DNA of 64,000 nucleotides from Halomonas sp. Bachu 37 (GCF_039691755.1 NZ_CP137552.1:3224001-3288000); one strand, 5' to 3'; counted from the first letter of the stretch, positions 38,352 to 48,647 are shown. Numbers and translations are program-made. The notes: generated by a model from the letters alone, not told the origin.

Positions 38352-39233
38352 ATGCGCTGCACTTCCCTTCCATCACTCGCTCGCTGCGGACTGTTCACCG
38401 CTTGCTTGCTGACCGCCGCTACCGCCAAGGCACAGTGGGCCACGGTCGACTGGACGATTGCCGAAACACTGTTGGCCATCGACGCGCCTGTCAGTAGCGT
38501 CGCCCAGCAGGATGCCTACCACGACTGGGTAGGCGAGCCACGAATTCCCGACACTGCCACGGACATGGGCCTGCGTACCCAGCCCAACCTGGAACTGCTG
38601 GCGCAAGTTCCGCCCGAACGGATACTGATTTCGCCGATGTTCGCCGGATTGACGCCGCGCCTGGAGCGCATCGCTCCGGTCACGTCATTCACTCTCTACT
38701 CGCCGGGCACCGATACCTGGCAGGAAATGCAGACGCTGACCCGCCAGCTGGGTGATTTGACGGACCGCGGAGCCCAGGCAGAACGGCTGATCGGTGAAAC
38801 CCAGGCGCTAATGGCCGAGCTGCGCGCAGCGAGACCCGATACCGCACCCCTGTTGATGGTGCAGTTCATGGATGCGCGTCACGTGCGCGTGTTCGGGGAA
38901 AACAGCCTGTACGACACCGTGCTTGAGCAACTGGACCTTTCCAATGCATGGGATCAAGCCACCAATGCCTGGGGGTTTTCTCTCATAGGCATCGAAGCCT
39001 TGGCACGTTATCCAGAGGCGACGCTCGTCATCATCGACCCGCTGCCGGCAGGGGTGGAGGAGCGCCTTGCAGGAAGCGGACTCTGGCAGCAATTACTCAG
39101 CGTCAAAAACAACAATCTGCTGCGCCTGCCGCCGGTATGGAGCTTCGGTGCGCTGCCTTCGGCACAGCGCTTCGCGCGGGAACTGGTCGCTGCGTTGGAA
39201 GCTTCCCCAGACAGCGACCAGTCGAACGATTGA
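38352..39233 (+). CDS. fhuD: Ferric hydroxamate periplasmic binding protein FhuD
   Basis: A protein of 293 residues with a signal peptide ending TAKAQ. It shows the FhuD hallmarks WVGEPRIPDTATDMGLRTQP, PNLELLAQVPPERILISPMF, DARHVRVFGENSLYDTVLEQ and a final PAVW-like PPVWSFGALPSAQRF. FhuD carries ferric hydroxamates from the outer-membrane receptor to the FhuBC permease. No fhuB or fhuC gene is in the window, so the permease must be elsewhere. It lies downstream of a ferrichrome-type receptor with its own Fur-like site, and is convergent with the second receptor. Confidence 0.88.
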   Translation: MRCTSLPSLARCGLFTACLLTAATAKAQWATVDWTIAETLLAIDAPVSSVAQQDAYHDWVGEPRIPDTATDMGLRTQPNLELLAQVPPERILISPMFAGLTPRLERIAPVTSFTLYSPGTDTWQEMQTLTRQLGDLTDRGAQAERLIGETQALMAELRAARPDTAPLLMVQFMDARHVRVFGENSLYDTVLEQLDLSNAWDQATNAWGFSLIGIEALARYPEATLVIIDPLPAGVEERLAGSGLWQQLLSVKNNNLLRLPPVWSFGALPSAQRFARELVAALEASPDSDQSND

Positions 39234-39261
39234 CCAGTAAACAGCTTGCTGGCCAGACAGC

Positions 39262-41343
39262 TTACCAGCGGTAGTTCACGCTACCGATCACGCTGCGCGA
39301 CTCGCCGTAGTAGCACCAGTACTCGCAGCTGGCGACATACTCTTCATCGGTGAGATTGTTGACGTTGAGCTGGGCCTGCCAACCATCGGCAAACTCGTAA
39401 CCCACCATGGCATCGACCAGCGTATAGCTGTCCACATCGGCACTGCTGTTGTCGGCATCCACACTGCTACCCACATAGCGCACGCCGCCGCCCAGGGTGA
39501 CACCGTCGAGCACCCCGCCGGTGAGCGCATAATCCAGCCATGCGGAGGCCTGGTGACGTGGAATCAGGCTGGCGCGCCGGTCATCTTCCAGGCGTGAATC
39601 ATTGTAGGTGTAGGCAGCGGTGACCTTGAGGTCATCGGTCACGTAACCCACGCCTTCCAGCTCGAAGCCTTGCGAGGTGCGCTCGCCTTCCTGGACCTGA
39701 AAGCCTGCCGGGGAATTGACGAACGTGTTGCTCTCTTCCAGATCGAAGACAGCCGCCGTCACGTAGCCGTCCCAGTCAAACGGCGCCACCTTGACGCCCA
39801 ATTCCCACTGGCGACCTTCCCGGGGCTCGTACAACTCGCCGGCACTGTCCACGCGGCCCACGGGGTCGAACGACTCGGTGTAGCTGATGTAAGGATTGAC
39901 GCCATTATCGCCCAAGTACATGGCACCTCCCGACCACGACACCTGGTCGTCATCCGAGCGCTCCGTGGTGCCCGCGGTCAGGTTGCTGTTCTCCGTTTCC
40001 GCCTGGTCATAGCGCACACCGCCCAGCAACACCCAGCGGTCGTCGAGTCGCAGTTGGTTCTGCGCATAGATGCCGGTCTGTTCCTTATCGATCTCCCGCG
40101 ACAGCAAATCGTCGGAACCGATCGGGGTGTAGTTGCCATAACTGGGATTGAAAATATCGATCGGCTCGCCGAACGCATAATCATCCGCTTCCCGACCACT
40201 CAAGGCGAGATTCTGATAATCGACACCCAGCAACAAGGTGTTCTCGGTGCGATCCGTGTACCACGTGCCGACAACACGGTTATCCACCGTCCAGCTATCG
40301 ATGCCGCCATCGCGGTAAACGTGGCCCCGGGAGGCGCGACGGTCATCCACCATGGAGAGGGCATAGGTGCTGCGCAGGTCGAGATCGAGCTCGCTGTAGC
40401 GCAGGTCCTGTTCGAACGCCCAGGTATCATTGAGGGTATGCCTCAGCTCGTAACCTAACGCCCACTGGGTGCGTTTATCCTGATCGTAGCCTGGCTCGCT
40501 CAGGTTGGTGTCCCGGTCTACCTTGCCGAACGGGGTACTTTCGACGGTGCCGTAAGGCAACTTGAAGCCGTTGACCGGGACGCCGTCATCCTTCTGCACG
40601 CTGGCCAGGAAGGTCACCGTGGTGTCTTCGCTGAAGTCCACCGCCAGGCTCGGGGCGAAGTAATAGCGCTCGTTGTCGGTAGCATCCAGGTCGCCATCAC
40701 GCTCCTTGTACAGGCCCACCATGCGGTAGCGCACGTCGCCGGACTCGGTCAGCGGCCCCGAAGTGTCGACACCGACCTGGCGGTGATAGCGATTGCCCAC
40801 TTGCAGCTCGACGTTGCCCTGGCGCTCGGCGGTGGGCCGCTTGCTCACGGCATTGATCAAGCCGCCGGGAGGCGCCTCGCCGTAGAGAATCGAAGACGGC
40901 CCCTTGAACACCTCGACCCGCTCCAGGCCGTAGGGCTCGGGCAGCCACTGGTAGAAGCCTTCGCGGTAGATACGCAGCCCATCCTGGTAGGTCGACTGAT
41001 CGAACCCGCGCACCTTGAACCAATCGGTATTGTTATCGCTGCCGTAGTGGCCCGAGAGAACACCGGCACGGTAACGAAACGCCTCGTCAAGCTGCTGAAC
41101 ATTGCGGTTATCGAGCTCTTCCCGATTGACGCTCGACACCGGCCGTGGTGTCTCGACCAGCGGGGTATCGACCTTCAAGGCCGTTCCCACTACTACCATA
41201 GTGTCGGTTTCAGCGTCCGCCGTCGCCGCGGAGGCTGCTAGGGGAAGAGCGGCCAGGCACAATCCGGCCGCAGTGGCTTGCATGGAGAATCGAATCGCGG
41301 CGGATAACGGCCGTCGTGGGAGCGAACAAGGGAGAGCGCGCAT
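39262..41343 (-). CDS. TonB-dependent siderophore receptor, ferrichrome-type (second)
   Basis: A receptor of 693 residues. A signal peptide ends LAASAA; the plug shows TMVVVGTALKVDTPLVETPR, VRGFDQSTYQDGLRIY and RVEVFKGPSSILYGEAPPGG; the C-terminus has NLTDEEYVASCEYWCYYGES and NYRW. The paired-cysteine last loop again points to hydroxamates. The ATG at 41343 gives the best signal peptide; its ribosome site is weak. It is convergent to fhuD and divergent from comM. It is only distantly similar to the other two receptors, so the three are not simple duplicates. Confidence 0.9.
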   Translation of the reverse strand: MRALPCSLPRRPLSAAIRFSMQATAAGLCLAALPLAASAATADAETDTMVVVGTALKVDTPLVETPRPVSSVNREELDNRNVQQLDEAFRYRAGVLSGHYGSDNNTDWFKVRGFDQSTYQDGLRIYREGFYQWLPEPYGLERVEVFKGPSSILYGEAPPGGLINAVSKRPTAERQGNVELQVGNRYHRQVGVDTSGPLTESGDVRYRMVGLYKERDGDLDATDNERYYFAPSLAVDFSEDTTVTFLASVQKDDGVPVNGFKLPYGTVESTPFGKVDRDTNLSEPGYDQDKRTQWALGYELRHTLNDTWAFEQDLRYSELDLDLRSTYALSMVDDRRASRGHVYRDGGIDSWTVDNRVVGTWYTDRTENTLLLGVDYQNLALSGREADDYAFGEPIDIFNPSYGNYTPIGSDDLLSREIDKEQTGIYAQNQLRLDDRWVLLGGVRYDQAETENSNLTAGTTERSDDDQVSWSGGAMYLGDNGVNPYISYTESFDPVGRVDSAGELYEPREGRQWELGVKVAPFDWDGYVTAAVFDLEESNTFVNSPAGFQVQEGERTSQGFELEGVGYVTDDLKVTAAYTYNDSRLEDDRRASLIPRHQASAWLDYALTGGVLDGVTLGGGVRYVGSSVDADNSSADVDSYTLVDAMVGYEFADGWQAQLNVNNLTDEEYVASCEYWCYYGESRSVIGSVNYRW

Positions 41344-41407
41344 GAAAAGGATTCCAAAGCCAGAGAATGGGAAGCTTAAGACCGTCAAGAAGTCCAATCA
41401 TAAATAT

Positions 41408-41426
41408 GATAAGAGTTATTATTTGC
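41408..41426 (-). promoter_or_regulatory. Fur-box-like site upstream of second ferrichrome-type receptor
   Basis: On the minus strand GCAAATAATAACTCTTATC matches 13 of 19 positions of the Fur consensus. It lies 65 bases before the chosen ATG. Confidence 0.45.
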
Positions 41427-41517
41427 ATTAACAACCTATATGGAATTTACCTGCGCCATGTCACTGTAAAGGCAGAGGCAATTCGCTAGGTTGGGGTAAA
41501 AATCGCGAGGTAATTAC

Positions 41518-43026
41518 ATGACGCTGGCTATCGTCGCCACCCGGGCCGGTCTGGGGCTCGAGGCGCCTGAAGTGCAAGTCGAAGTCCATCTGGCCAACGG
41601 CCTGCCCGGCTTGACGCTGGTGGGCCTGCCGGAAACGGCGGTGAAAGAGAGCCGCGAGCGGGTGCGCAGCGCCCTGGTCAATGCCGGGTTCGATTTTCCC
41701 AATACACGGCGCATTACTCTTAACCTGGCCCCTGCCGACCTGCCCAAGGAGGGTGGGCGTTTCGATCTGCCCATTGCCCTGGGGATTCTTGCCGCCTCGG
41801 GCCAGATTCCTGTGGAAGCGCTGGAAGGCGTGGAGTGTACCGGCGAGCTGGCACTCGACGGCAAGCTGCGCGCGGTTCCCGGTGTATTGCCATTCGCCCT
41901 GGCTACTCGTCAGGCTGGTCGCGCCTTGATCGTGCCTCGTGATTGCGCCGACGAGGCGGCACTGGCCGGCTCCCTGAAAGTCCTCCCCGCAGATACCTTG
42001 TGGCAGGTGGTGGCCCACTTGCTGGGCCAGGAAAAGATTCCCGCCCACCAGTTGGCATTTCAACCGCAACCGGGGCAGCCACCGGCGGATCTTGCCGAGA
42101 TTCGCGGCCAGCACCAGGCTCGTCGGGCCCTGGAAGTCGCCGCCGCCGGCGGCCATAATCTCTTGTTTGCCGGCCCGCCCGGTACCGGCAAGACCATGCT
42201 CGCCAGCCGTCTACCGGGCATTCTTCCGCCGCTGAGCGATGATGAAGCGCTGGAAGTGGCGGCGGTACGTTCGGTGTGCGGGCTACCGCTGGAGCAAGAT
42301 TGGGGGCGGCGCCCCTTTCGCCAGCCCCATCATAGTGCCAGCGCGGCAGCGCTGGTGGGTGGTGGCTCGAAGCCCAAGCCCGGCGAGATATCCCTGGCCC
42401 ACCACGGCGTGCTGTTTCTCGACGAGCTACCGGAATTTTCCCGCCACGTCCTCGAGGTACTTCGTCAGCCCCTGGAATCGGGAACCATTCACCTGGCGCG
42501 GGCCAGCCATGAACGCCGCTACCCCGCTCAATTCCAGTTGGTAGCGGCAATGAACCCCTGTCCTTGCGGCCACCTGGGCGACCCGCGCCAACGCTGTCAA
42601 TGCAGCACAAGCCAGATCCAGCGCTACCAGGCCCGGCTTTCCGGTCCGCTGCTCGACCGCATCGACCTGCAGGTGGAGGTTCCCGCCTTGCCGCCCGAGC
42701 AGCTTACCTCCCAGGAGGTGGGAGAAAGCTCGGCAGCGGTACGCCAGCGGGTGATGGCCGCCCGCGAGCGGCAATTGGCGCGCGGCGCCCTCAATGCCTA
42801 TCTCGGCGGCCGTGAATTGGAAGCCGCATGCGCCCTGCAAGCCGCCGAGCGCACATGGCTTGCCGAGGTGCTGGAAAAACTCAAATTGTCGGCACGCGCC
42901 TACCACCGGGTACTGCGAGTGGCGCTCACGCTGGCGGATCTTCAGGGTGAGGCGCGCCCCGCCCAGCCGCAGCTGATGGAGGCGATCGGCTATCGCCAAC
43001 TGGATCGTTTGTTGAAGCGTGGCTAG
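41518..43026 (+). CDS. comM: ComM/YifB-family magnesium chelatase-like AAA helicase
   Basis: A protein of 502 residues, the family length. The N-terminal domain (GLEAPEVQVEVHLANGLPGL, GLPETAVKESRERVRSAL) is followed by the AAA core with Walker A GPPGTGKTMLASRLPG near residue 219, Walker B HHGVLFLDELPEF, and the zinc-type cysteines MNPCPCGHLGDPRQRCQC. ComM is a hexameric helicase that promotes branch migration in natural transformation. In related genomes it is next to ubiK; here an iron island intervenes. Its 3' end overlaps the convergent hydrolase gene by 101 bases. Confidence 0.95.
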   Translation: MTLAIVATRAGLGLEAPEVQVEVHLANGLPGLTLVGLPETAVKESRERVRSALVNAGFDFPNTRRITLNLAPADLPKEGGRFDLPIALGILAASGQIPVEALEGVECTGELALDGKLRAVPGVLPFALATRQAGRALIVPRDCADEAALAGSLKVLPADTLWQVVAHLLGQEKIPAHQLAFQPQPGQPPADLAEIRGQHQARRALEVAAAGGHNLLFAGPPGTGKTMLASRLPGILPPLSDDEALEVAAVRSVCGLPLEQDWGRRPFRQPHHSASAAALVGGGSKPKPGEISLAHHGVLFLDELPEFSRHVLEVLRQPLESGTIHLARASHERRYPAQFQLVAAMNPCPCGHLGDPRQRCQCSTSQIQRYQARLSGPLLDRIDLQVEVPALPPEQLTSQEVGESSAAVRQRVMAARERQLARGALNAYLGGRELEAACALQAAERTWLAEVLEKLKLSARAYHRVLRVALTLADLQGEARPAQPQLMEAIGYRQLDRLLKRG

Positions 43027-43972
43027 CGTTCCCCTGTAGCCCATCGATGAAATCATCCAGGGCGGAGAACAAGCCGCGGCGAATCGGTTCGGCTTCGTTG
43101 ACCAGATGGTGGCGCGCCTCGGGATGTCGAACTATCTGCGCTTCAGGAAATTTCTTTTCCAGCACATCGAGATTCCACTCCCAATCGACGGTAAGGTCCT
43201 GTTCGCCCTGGAGGATCAACGTCGGCACCGGGTTGGGGGGAAGCGCCAGCAAGCGCGGCATCCAGCGGCGCATGGCGCTGATCCAGGTCACGCTCAATTG
43301 TTCGGGCTGCAAAGGGTCGCGCTCACGCAGGAACTCGGTAAAGTGCTCATCGGTGGAATTGGGGCGGTACTTGCGCGGAATCGTCTTCACGAAGGGGCTG
43401 GCCACCAGATGCAGCCAACTGGCCTGGTTCCAGCGCCAGGGGCGTACCAGCGGAGCGAGCAGCACGATACCCGCCCAACCCGCCGTTTCGCGGCGGCTCA
43501 GCGCATCGGTCGCCAGGATAGCGGCGCCGGTGCTCTGGCCCACACCCAGCCAGGGCTTGGGCGCCAGATCCCGGGAGCTGAGATGTTCCTGAAGAAAGCT
43601 CAGACAGTGCTGGTAGTCGTCGAAATCCTCGATCGCCGCGCGCGGCCCGCTGGAAAGGCCATGCCCGGGCAAGTCCCACAAGACCACCCGCCAACCACCC
43701 GCCAGCAAGTGTTCGAGCAGGTGGCAATAGAGCCCTAGGTGATCGAAATACCCGTGTACTACAAAGGCCGTGCCTACCGGCTCCGGCGGGCTCCACACCT
43801 GGCACCACAACTGGAAACGTCCGGTGTCGAGATAGCCGACGTACAGTCCCACGTGTTCGCTGAGTAGCGGCGCCAGGCCATAATGCTCCAGGTAATCGGT
43901 CATTGGCTGGCCGCCCTTCTCGTCTAAAGGGGCGATCGGTCCCAAAGCCTGCAGGGGGGTAAAGTCGGTCAT
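42926..43972 (-). CDS. Alpha/beta hydrolase (lysophospholipase-like)
   Basis: A protein of 348 residues. The nucleophile elbow GVGQSTGAA (serine in G-x-S-x-G), the acid region LILQGEQDLTVDWEWN and the histidine in ARHHLVNE form the triad; the fold begins GTAFVVHGYFDHLGLYCHLL. It resembles the monoacylglycerol lipase/lysophospholipase group, but substrate is unknown. The ATG at 43972 has GGAGG upstream. The last about 40 residues (after GLQGNASH) are proline and serine-rich and run antisense into comM, so that extension may be a recent gain from loss of an earlier stop. Confidence 0.83.
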   Translation of the reverse strand: MTDFTPLQALGPIAPLDEKGGQPMTDYLEHYGLAPLLSEHVGLYVGYLDTGRFQLWCQVWSPPEPVGTAFVVHGYFDHLGLYCHLLEHLLAGGWRVVLWDLPGHGLSSGPRAAIEDFDDYQHCLSFLQEHLSSRDLAPKPWLGVGQSTGAAILATDALSRRETAGWAGIVLLAPLVRPWRWNQASWLHLVASPFVKTIPRKYRPNSTDEHFTEFLRERDPLQPEQLSVTWISAMRRWMPRLLALPPNPVPTLILQGEQDLTVDWEWNLDVLEKKFPEAQIVRHPEARHHLVNEAEPIRRGLFSALDDFIDGLQGNASHASTNDPVGDSRSPPSAAAGRGAPHPEDPPA

Positions 43973-44171
43973 CGTAGCCTCCAACAGGTAGGACAGGGAC
44001 TTTCCGCGCATCGTTCATACCGAGGCAAACGCAAAGCTAGCGCGCAGCGCAACCTCACCATACCAGATGGCGGACCACGACCGCAGAAAGTGCGAACGGG
44101 ATATGGGAATAGGAGACCAGGACGAAAAGCGACAGCGCTTGGTAGACGTCGCCGGAAGGGAGGCCACAAGG

Positions 44172-44195
44172 AAAAGCCCCGCCTGGGGCGGGGCC
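44172..44195 (-). terminator. Terminator after the small acidic protein gene
   Basis: On the minus strand GCCCCGCC-CCA-GGCGGGGC is followed by TTTTCC. It lies about 60 bases after the stop at 44254. Confidence 0.85.
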
Positions 44196-44253
44196 TGACG
44201 GCTACGGGCCGATCGCGATGGATGGCAATGGGTAGCGACAATACAAGGGCGCT

Positions 44254-44580
44254 CTACTTCTCGTTCGTGCCCCTTTCGTTCGAGCCCTCTTCGTCCAGGT
44301 CGTCTTTGGCGAAGTCCTCTTCGTCGAGATCGGCGTCCTGCTCCATCTGTCCGGGCCGGATGGGCTGCTCGGTGTCGTCCAGGCCCTCATCGAAGTCACC
44401 CCGAGCCTCGTCGAAGGAGGCATCCGCGTCCCGTCCGTCCGCATCGATCACGGCACTGCCATGTTGGGTGGGGTTCGTCTGCTCGTTGGCCGGGTCTGAC
44501 TGATCAGCGGAAAACGCACTCGGCGAAGCCGCACTGAATATACCCGCCAGAACAAGCCCTAAAGCGTTGCGATAATCCAT
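44254..44580 (-). CDS. Small secreted acidic protein of unknown function
   Basis: A protein of 108 residues with a signal peptide (LVLAGIFSAASPSAFSA). The mature part is very acidic and apparently disordered (DADASFDEARGDFDEGLDDT, DADLDEEDFAKDDLDEE) without cysteines or recognisable domains. I do not recognise it. It follows napC by 49 bases on the same strand and may be co-transcribed with nap, but it is not a known nap gene. A clear terminator follows. An RBS-like GGAGATCGAC precedes the ATG. Confidence 0.65.
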   Translation of the reverse strand: MDYRNALGLVLAGIFSAASPSAFSADQSDPANEQTNPTQHGSAVIDADGRDADASFDEARGDFDEGLDDTEQPIRPGQMEQDADLDEEDFAKDDLDEEGSNERGTNEK

Positions 44581-44629
44581 GTCGTCGATCTCCTGTGTCG
44601 TATCTGCCTGACGTCAGCATCGCAGGCCC

Positions 44630-45232
44630 TCAGTCCCAGCCTTCGACACCCGCCATGTCGGGAAGCTCGTGGGCGATGCCCTTGTGGCAGGTAATGCAGG
44701 TATCGTCGCCCTCGACGAGCCCGCGCCGGTGAGCCGCGGCGGCCCTGGGACTCTGGCGCGTGAAATCCATGGCACCCTCGTCGTGACAGTTGCGGCACTC
44801 CAGCGAATCGTTGGACTCGAAGCGCCGCCACTCGCGGGAAGCCATCTCCAGGCGATGATCCAGAAACTTCTCGCGCGTATTGATGGTGCCGAAGATCTTG
44901 CCCCAGACTTCCTTCGAGGCTTGCATCTTGCGCGCCATCTTGTCGGTCCAGTTATGAGGCACGTGGCAGTCCGAACAGACGGCCCGCACCCCCGAGCGGT
45001 TCGAGAAGTGGATGGTCGGCTGGATCTCCTCGTAAACGTTGGCCCGCATCTCATGGCAACTGATGCAGAACTGCTCGGTATTGGTCGCTTCCATGGCGGT
45101 ATTGAACCCACCCCAGAAGAGCACGCCACCGATAAAGCCGCCAACCGTCAAAAAGCCCAGGCTGAGGTACTTGCTCGGCGTGCTGAACGTCTGCCAGAAC
45201 CCCTTGATGCCGCGGATCGCTTTCTTAAACAT
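44630..45232 (-). CDS. napC: Periplasmic nitrate reductase cytochrome c NapC
   Basis: A membrane-anchored tetrahaem cytochrome of 200 residues of the NapC/NirT family. One N-terminal membrane helix ([19 protein letters not shown]) is followed by four CxxCH sites: CISCH, CSDCH, CRNCH and CITCH. It oxidises quinol and passes electrons to NapB and NapA. It follows napB by 8 bases. It is the last recognised nap gene of the operon. Confidence 0.96.
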   Translation of the reverse strand: MFKKAIRGIKGFWQTFSTPSKYLSLGFLTVGGFIGGVLFWGGFNTAMEATNTEQFCISCHEMRANVYEEIQPTIHFSNRSGVRAVCSDCHVPHNWTDKMARKMQASKEVWGKIFGTINTREKFLDHRLEMASREWRRFESNDSLECRNCHDEGAMDFTRQSPRAAAAHRRGLVEGDDTCITCHKGIAHELPDMAGVEGWD

Positions 45233-45240
45233 TTGGCCCC

Positions 45241-45741
45241 CTAATGGTCATCGCCGCTATCGGTCGTCTGGTCGTTACCACTCTGCGGCCAGCCGCGCAT
45301 GATCTCGTTGATATCGAGAAAGTCGTTCTCGACCGCGAGGGGGGCAGTAGTCTGCGTAGCATGGCACTGAGTGCAGAAGTAGCGTCGTGGCGATAGTTCG
45401 GCCAGAAAGTTGCCGTCGCGGTCCATGTAGTGGGTGACACTGACCATGGGCGCCTGGCTCTGCTCCACCTGCTGCCGGCTATGGCAGCTCATGCAGCGGT
45501 TGGCGTTGAGATCCACCTGATAGTTGTCGATCTTGTGTGGAATCGTGGGCGGCTGCATGGGATAGGCGCGGGCTCTTCTCAGGTCCTGGTTCTCGACCGG
45601 ATAGAGCGGCTCCGGCGTGCGTTCTTCCAACAGAGGCACGTTGCCGCGCAGCGCATCGAGCTCTCCTTCCGCGGCGGAGGCCGCCATGCTGAGACCCAGC
45701 ATGGCTATGGTGATGGTTATGGCGATAAAGAAATGTCGCAT
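45241..45741 (-). CDS. napB: Periplasmic nitrate reductase small subunit NapB
   Basis: A dihaem cytochrome c of 166 residues with a signal peptide ending MAASAAEG. The two haem sites are CMSCH and [25 protein letters not shown] is the NapB signature. It accepts electrons from NapC and gives them to NapA. It starts 12 bases after the napA stop. Confidence 0.96.
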   Translation of the reverse strand: MRHFFIAITITIAMLGLSMAASAAEGELDALRGNVPLLEERTPEPLYPVENQDLRRARAYPMQPPTIPHKIDNYQVDLNANRCMSCHSRQQVEQSQAPMVSVTHYMDRDGNFLAELSPRRYFCTQCHATQTTAPLAVENDFLDINEIMRGWPQSGNDQTTDSGDDH

Positions 45742-45753
45742 CGTTAATCCCCT

Positions 45754-48249
45754 TTAGACCGGTTCGATCCGACAGGCGCACTTCTTGAAGTCCGTCTGCT
45801 TGGAAATGGGATCGGTGGCATCCAGCGTCACCTTGTTGATCAGCTGGCTGGCGTCGAACCAGGGCACGAACACCAGGCCTCGGGGCATGCGATTGCGTCC
45901 CCGCGTCTCGACGCGGCTGTTCATCTCTCCACGCGGGCTGATGATGCGCACCTCGCTGCCCCGCCTGACACCCATCTCGCGAGCGTCTTGCGGGTGGAGG
46001 TAGACCACCGCCTGGGGAAAGGCACGGTGCAGCTCGGGCACCCGTCGGGTCATCGACCCGGAGTGCCAATGTTCGAGTACGCGGCCGGTCACCAGCCACA
46101 GCGGGAACTCCTCGGAGGGCGATTCGGCCGGTGGCTCGTAGGGCACGGCATAGATCACGGCCCGGTTGTCCTTGTGGCCGTAGAACTGGAATTTTCGTCC
46201 CGGCTCCACGTAGGAATCATACTCGCCATTATAGCGCCAGCGTGTCTCCTGCCCGTCGACCACCGGCCAGCGCAGGCCCGTTACCTCGTGGTAAACGTCA
46301 AAGGGCGCCAAGTCGTGTGCCTTGCCGCGAGTGAACTGCGCGTACTCCTCGAACAGCCCCTTCTGCACATAGAAACCGAAATGTTCCGCCTCTTGATTGG
46401 GATACTCCTTGTCGACTTCATCGAGACCGAAGGCATCGACATTGCCGTTACGATACAGCACGTCGAACATCGATTTGCCCCGCAAGTCGGGATTGGCGTC
46501 GACCAGCTCCTGAGGCCATACCTCTTCGATCTGAAAGCGCTTGGAAAACTCCATCAGTTGCCACAGGTCGGAGCGCGACTCGCCCGGGGCATCCACCATC
46601 TGATGCCAGAACTGGGTGCGCCGTTCGGCGTTGCCGTAGGCACCTTCCTTTTCTACCCACATGGCGGTGGGCAGGATCAAGTCGGCAAGCTCGGTGGTGA
46701 CGGTGGGGTAGGCATCCGAGACCACGATGAAATTATCCGGGTTGCGGTAGCCGGGGTAGGTCTCCTCGACCAGGTTGGCCGCCGCCTGGACGTTGTTGTT
46801 GCACTGCACCCAGTAAGCGTTGATCTCGCCATCCTTGAGCATGCGGTTCTGCAGGACGGCATGGGCGCCCGGCTGCTTCTGGACGGTACCCGCCGGGACA
46901 CGCCATACCTTCTCGGCAAAGGCGCGATGGTCGTCGTTGGTCACCACCATGTCCGCCGGCAGGCGATGCGAGAACGTGCCCACTTCCCGCGCGGTGCCGC
47001 AAGCCGAGGGTTGCCCTGTCAGCGAGAAGGGGCTGTTGCCCGGCGTGGATATCTTGCCGGTGAGCAGATGGATGTTGTAGATCATGTTGTTCGCCCAGAC
47101 CCCGCGGGTATGCTGGTTGAAGCCCATGGTCCAGAACGACATCACCCGGGTGTTGGGGTCGGCGTAGAGCTCGGCAAGCTCATCGAGGCGGCGCTTGGGC
47201 ACACCGGAAATCCGCGTGACGGTCTCGGCATCGTACTGCTGCAGGAATTCACGGTAACCTTCGAAGTCGATGTTGCGGGCGCCGGCCACGTCCGCGGCAT
47301 TCTCCGCTGCCAGCTCCAGACGATGCTCGGGGCGCAGGCCGTAGCCGATATCGACGTTGCCCTCCATGAAGCGCACGTGTTCGTTGACGAAGTCCCAGTC
47401 GACCCGGTCGTTCTCGATGATGTAACGGGCGATATAGTTGAGGATCGCCAGATCGGCCTGAGGCGTGAAGATCATCGGCATATCGGCGAGCTCGAAGGAG
47501 CGATGCTCGTAGGTGGAGAGCACCGCCACCTTCACGTGCGGTGCCGAGAGGCGCCGGTCGGTCACCCGAGTCCACAGGATGGGGTGCATCTCGGCCATGT
47601 TGGAGCCCCACAGCACGAAAGCGTCGGCGGCCTCGATATCGTCATAGCAGCCCATCGGCTCGTCCATACCGAAGGTACGCATGAAGCCGAACACCGCCGA
47701 AGCCATGCAGTGACGGGCATTGGGATCGATGTTGTTGGAACGAAAGCCGGCCTTCATCAGCTTGTTGGCCGCATAGCCCTCCCAGACCGTCCACTGGCCG
47801 GAGCCGAACATGCCCACCGCCTCGGGACCTTTCTCGCGCATCGCCGTCTTGAACTTGTCGGCCATGACATCGAAAGCCTCGTCCCAGCTCACCGGCGTGA
47901 ACTCGCCGTTCTTGTCGTACTCACCGTTGGTCTTGCGCAGCAGCGGCTGGGTCAGGCGGTCCTGGCCGTACATGATCTTGGACAGGAAGTAGCCCTTGAT
48001 GCAGTTGACGCCCCGGTTGACCGGCGCGTTGATGTCGGCGTGGGTGGCGACCACCTGGTTGTTGCGGGTCGCCACGTTGACCCCGCAGCCCACCCCGCAG
48101 AAGCGGCACGGCGCCTTGGACCACTTCAACTGGGTCTGGCTGGCGTCGGTAACGATGTTCTGCGCCTGGCCCGGCAGACTGATGCCTGCGGCGGCAGCCG
48201 CCGTACCGGCCGCCGAGCTCTTGATGAAATTACGTCGCGTCAGCTTCAT
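45754..48249 (-). CDS. napA: Periplasmic nitrate reductase catalytic subunit NapA
   Basis: A molybdopterin enzyme of 831 residues reducing nitrate to nitrite in the periplasm. The twin-arginine signal is [12 protein letters not shown]; the [4Fe-4S] cysteines start C48-x2-C51-x3-C55 ([12 protein letters not shown]) with the fourth in [14 protein letters not shown]; the molybdenum ligand cysteine is in [20 protein letters not shown]. The length matches the family. It overlaps napD by 20 bases, so translation of NapD and NapA is coupled; NapD binds the Tat signal of NapA. Confidence 0.98.
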   Translation of the reverse strand: MKLTRRNFIKSSAAGTAAAAAGISLPGQAQNIVTDASQTQLKWSKAPCRFCGVGCGVNVATRNNQVVATHADINAPVNRGVNCIKGYFLSKIMYGQDRLTQPLLRKTNGEYDKNGEFTPVSWDEAFDVMADKFKTAMREKGPEAVGMFGSGQWTVWEGYAANKLMKAGFRSNNIDPNARHCMASAVFGFMRTFGMDEPMGCYDDIEAADAFVLWGSNMAEMHPILWTRVTDRRLSAPHVKVAVLSTYEHRSFELADMPMIFTPQADLAILNYIARYIIENDRVDWDFVNEHVRFMEGNVDIGYGLRPEHRLELAAENAADVAGARNIDFEGYREFLQQYDAETVTRISGVPKRRLDELAELYADPNTRVMSFWTMGFNQHTRGVWANNMIYNIHLLTGKISTPGNSPFSLTGQPSACGTAREVGTFSHRLPADMVVTNDDHRAFAEKVWRVPAGTVQKQPGAHAVLQNRMLKDGEINAYWVQCNNNVQAAANLVEETYPGYRNPDNFIVVSDAYPTVTTELADLILPTAMWVEKEGAYGNAERRTQFWHQMVDAPGESRSDLWQLMEFSKRFQIEEVWPQELVDANPDLRGKSMFDVLYRNGNVDAFGLDEVDKEYPNQEAEHFGFYVQKGLFEEYAQFTRGKAHDLAPFDVYHEVTGLRWPVVDGQETRWRYNGEYDSYVEPGRKFQFYGHKDNRAVIYAVPYEPPAESPSEEFPLWLVTGRVLEHWHSGSMTRRVPELHRAFPQAVVYLHPQDAREMGVRRGSEVRIISPRGEMNSRVETRGRNRMPRGLVFVPWFDASQLINKVTLDATDPISKQTDFKKCACRIEPV

Positions 48250-48577
48250 AGCTCATCCCTCTGTCCGTTATCTGGCTGGCCGATACGTGGTTGTCCTGTT
48301 CACCGGCTTCGATCTCCTGCTCCAATGCCTGCGCGCTCTCCACATGGTGATAGACCAGGCTCACCGAAAGCACGCCCTTCTCGTTCTGCAGCCAGTCGAT
48401 GAACGCGACGATCTCGTGCTGGCTAGGCGTTTCGAGCACTAGCACCATCTTGCCGCGCGGGTCGGTGGCATGGACTTCGACATCCGCGAAATCCTGGCAG
48501 CGCTCGCTTATCGTGGCGATCCGCTCTGGCTGCAGCTGTACCAACAAGCTGGAGATATGTACGTTGTTATCATTCAT
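48230..48577 (-). CDS. napD: NapD chaperone for NapA
   Basis: A protein of 115 residues. [20 protein letters not shown] at the start and [11 protein letters not shown] with [13 protein letters not shown] at the end match the NapD fold, which binds the Tat signal of NapA during cofactor insertion. The C-terminus is extended by about 20 residues compared with E. coli (87 residues). It overlaps napA by 20 bases. Confidence 0.9.
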   Translation of the reverse strand: MNDNNVHISSLLVQLQPERIATISERCQDFADVEVHATDPRGKMVLVLETPSQHEIVAFIDWLQNEKGVLSVSLVYHHVESAQALEQEIEAGEQDNHVSASQITDRGMSYEADAT

Positions 48578-48647
48578 GATCCATCCTTGCTTACTAGTTC
48601 CACGGTCAGGTCTTGCAGTCTCATTCTCAAGGCTTTTTTGGCCTGCA

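Noticed and set aside
45988-48402. 804-residue open frame opposite napA and napD
   Set aside because: It is the antisense shadow of napA; the protein has no recognisable motif, and the napA frame is certain.
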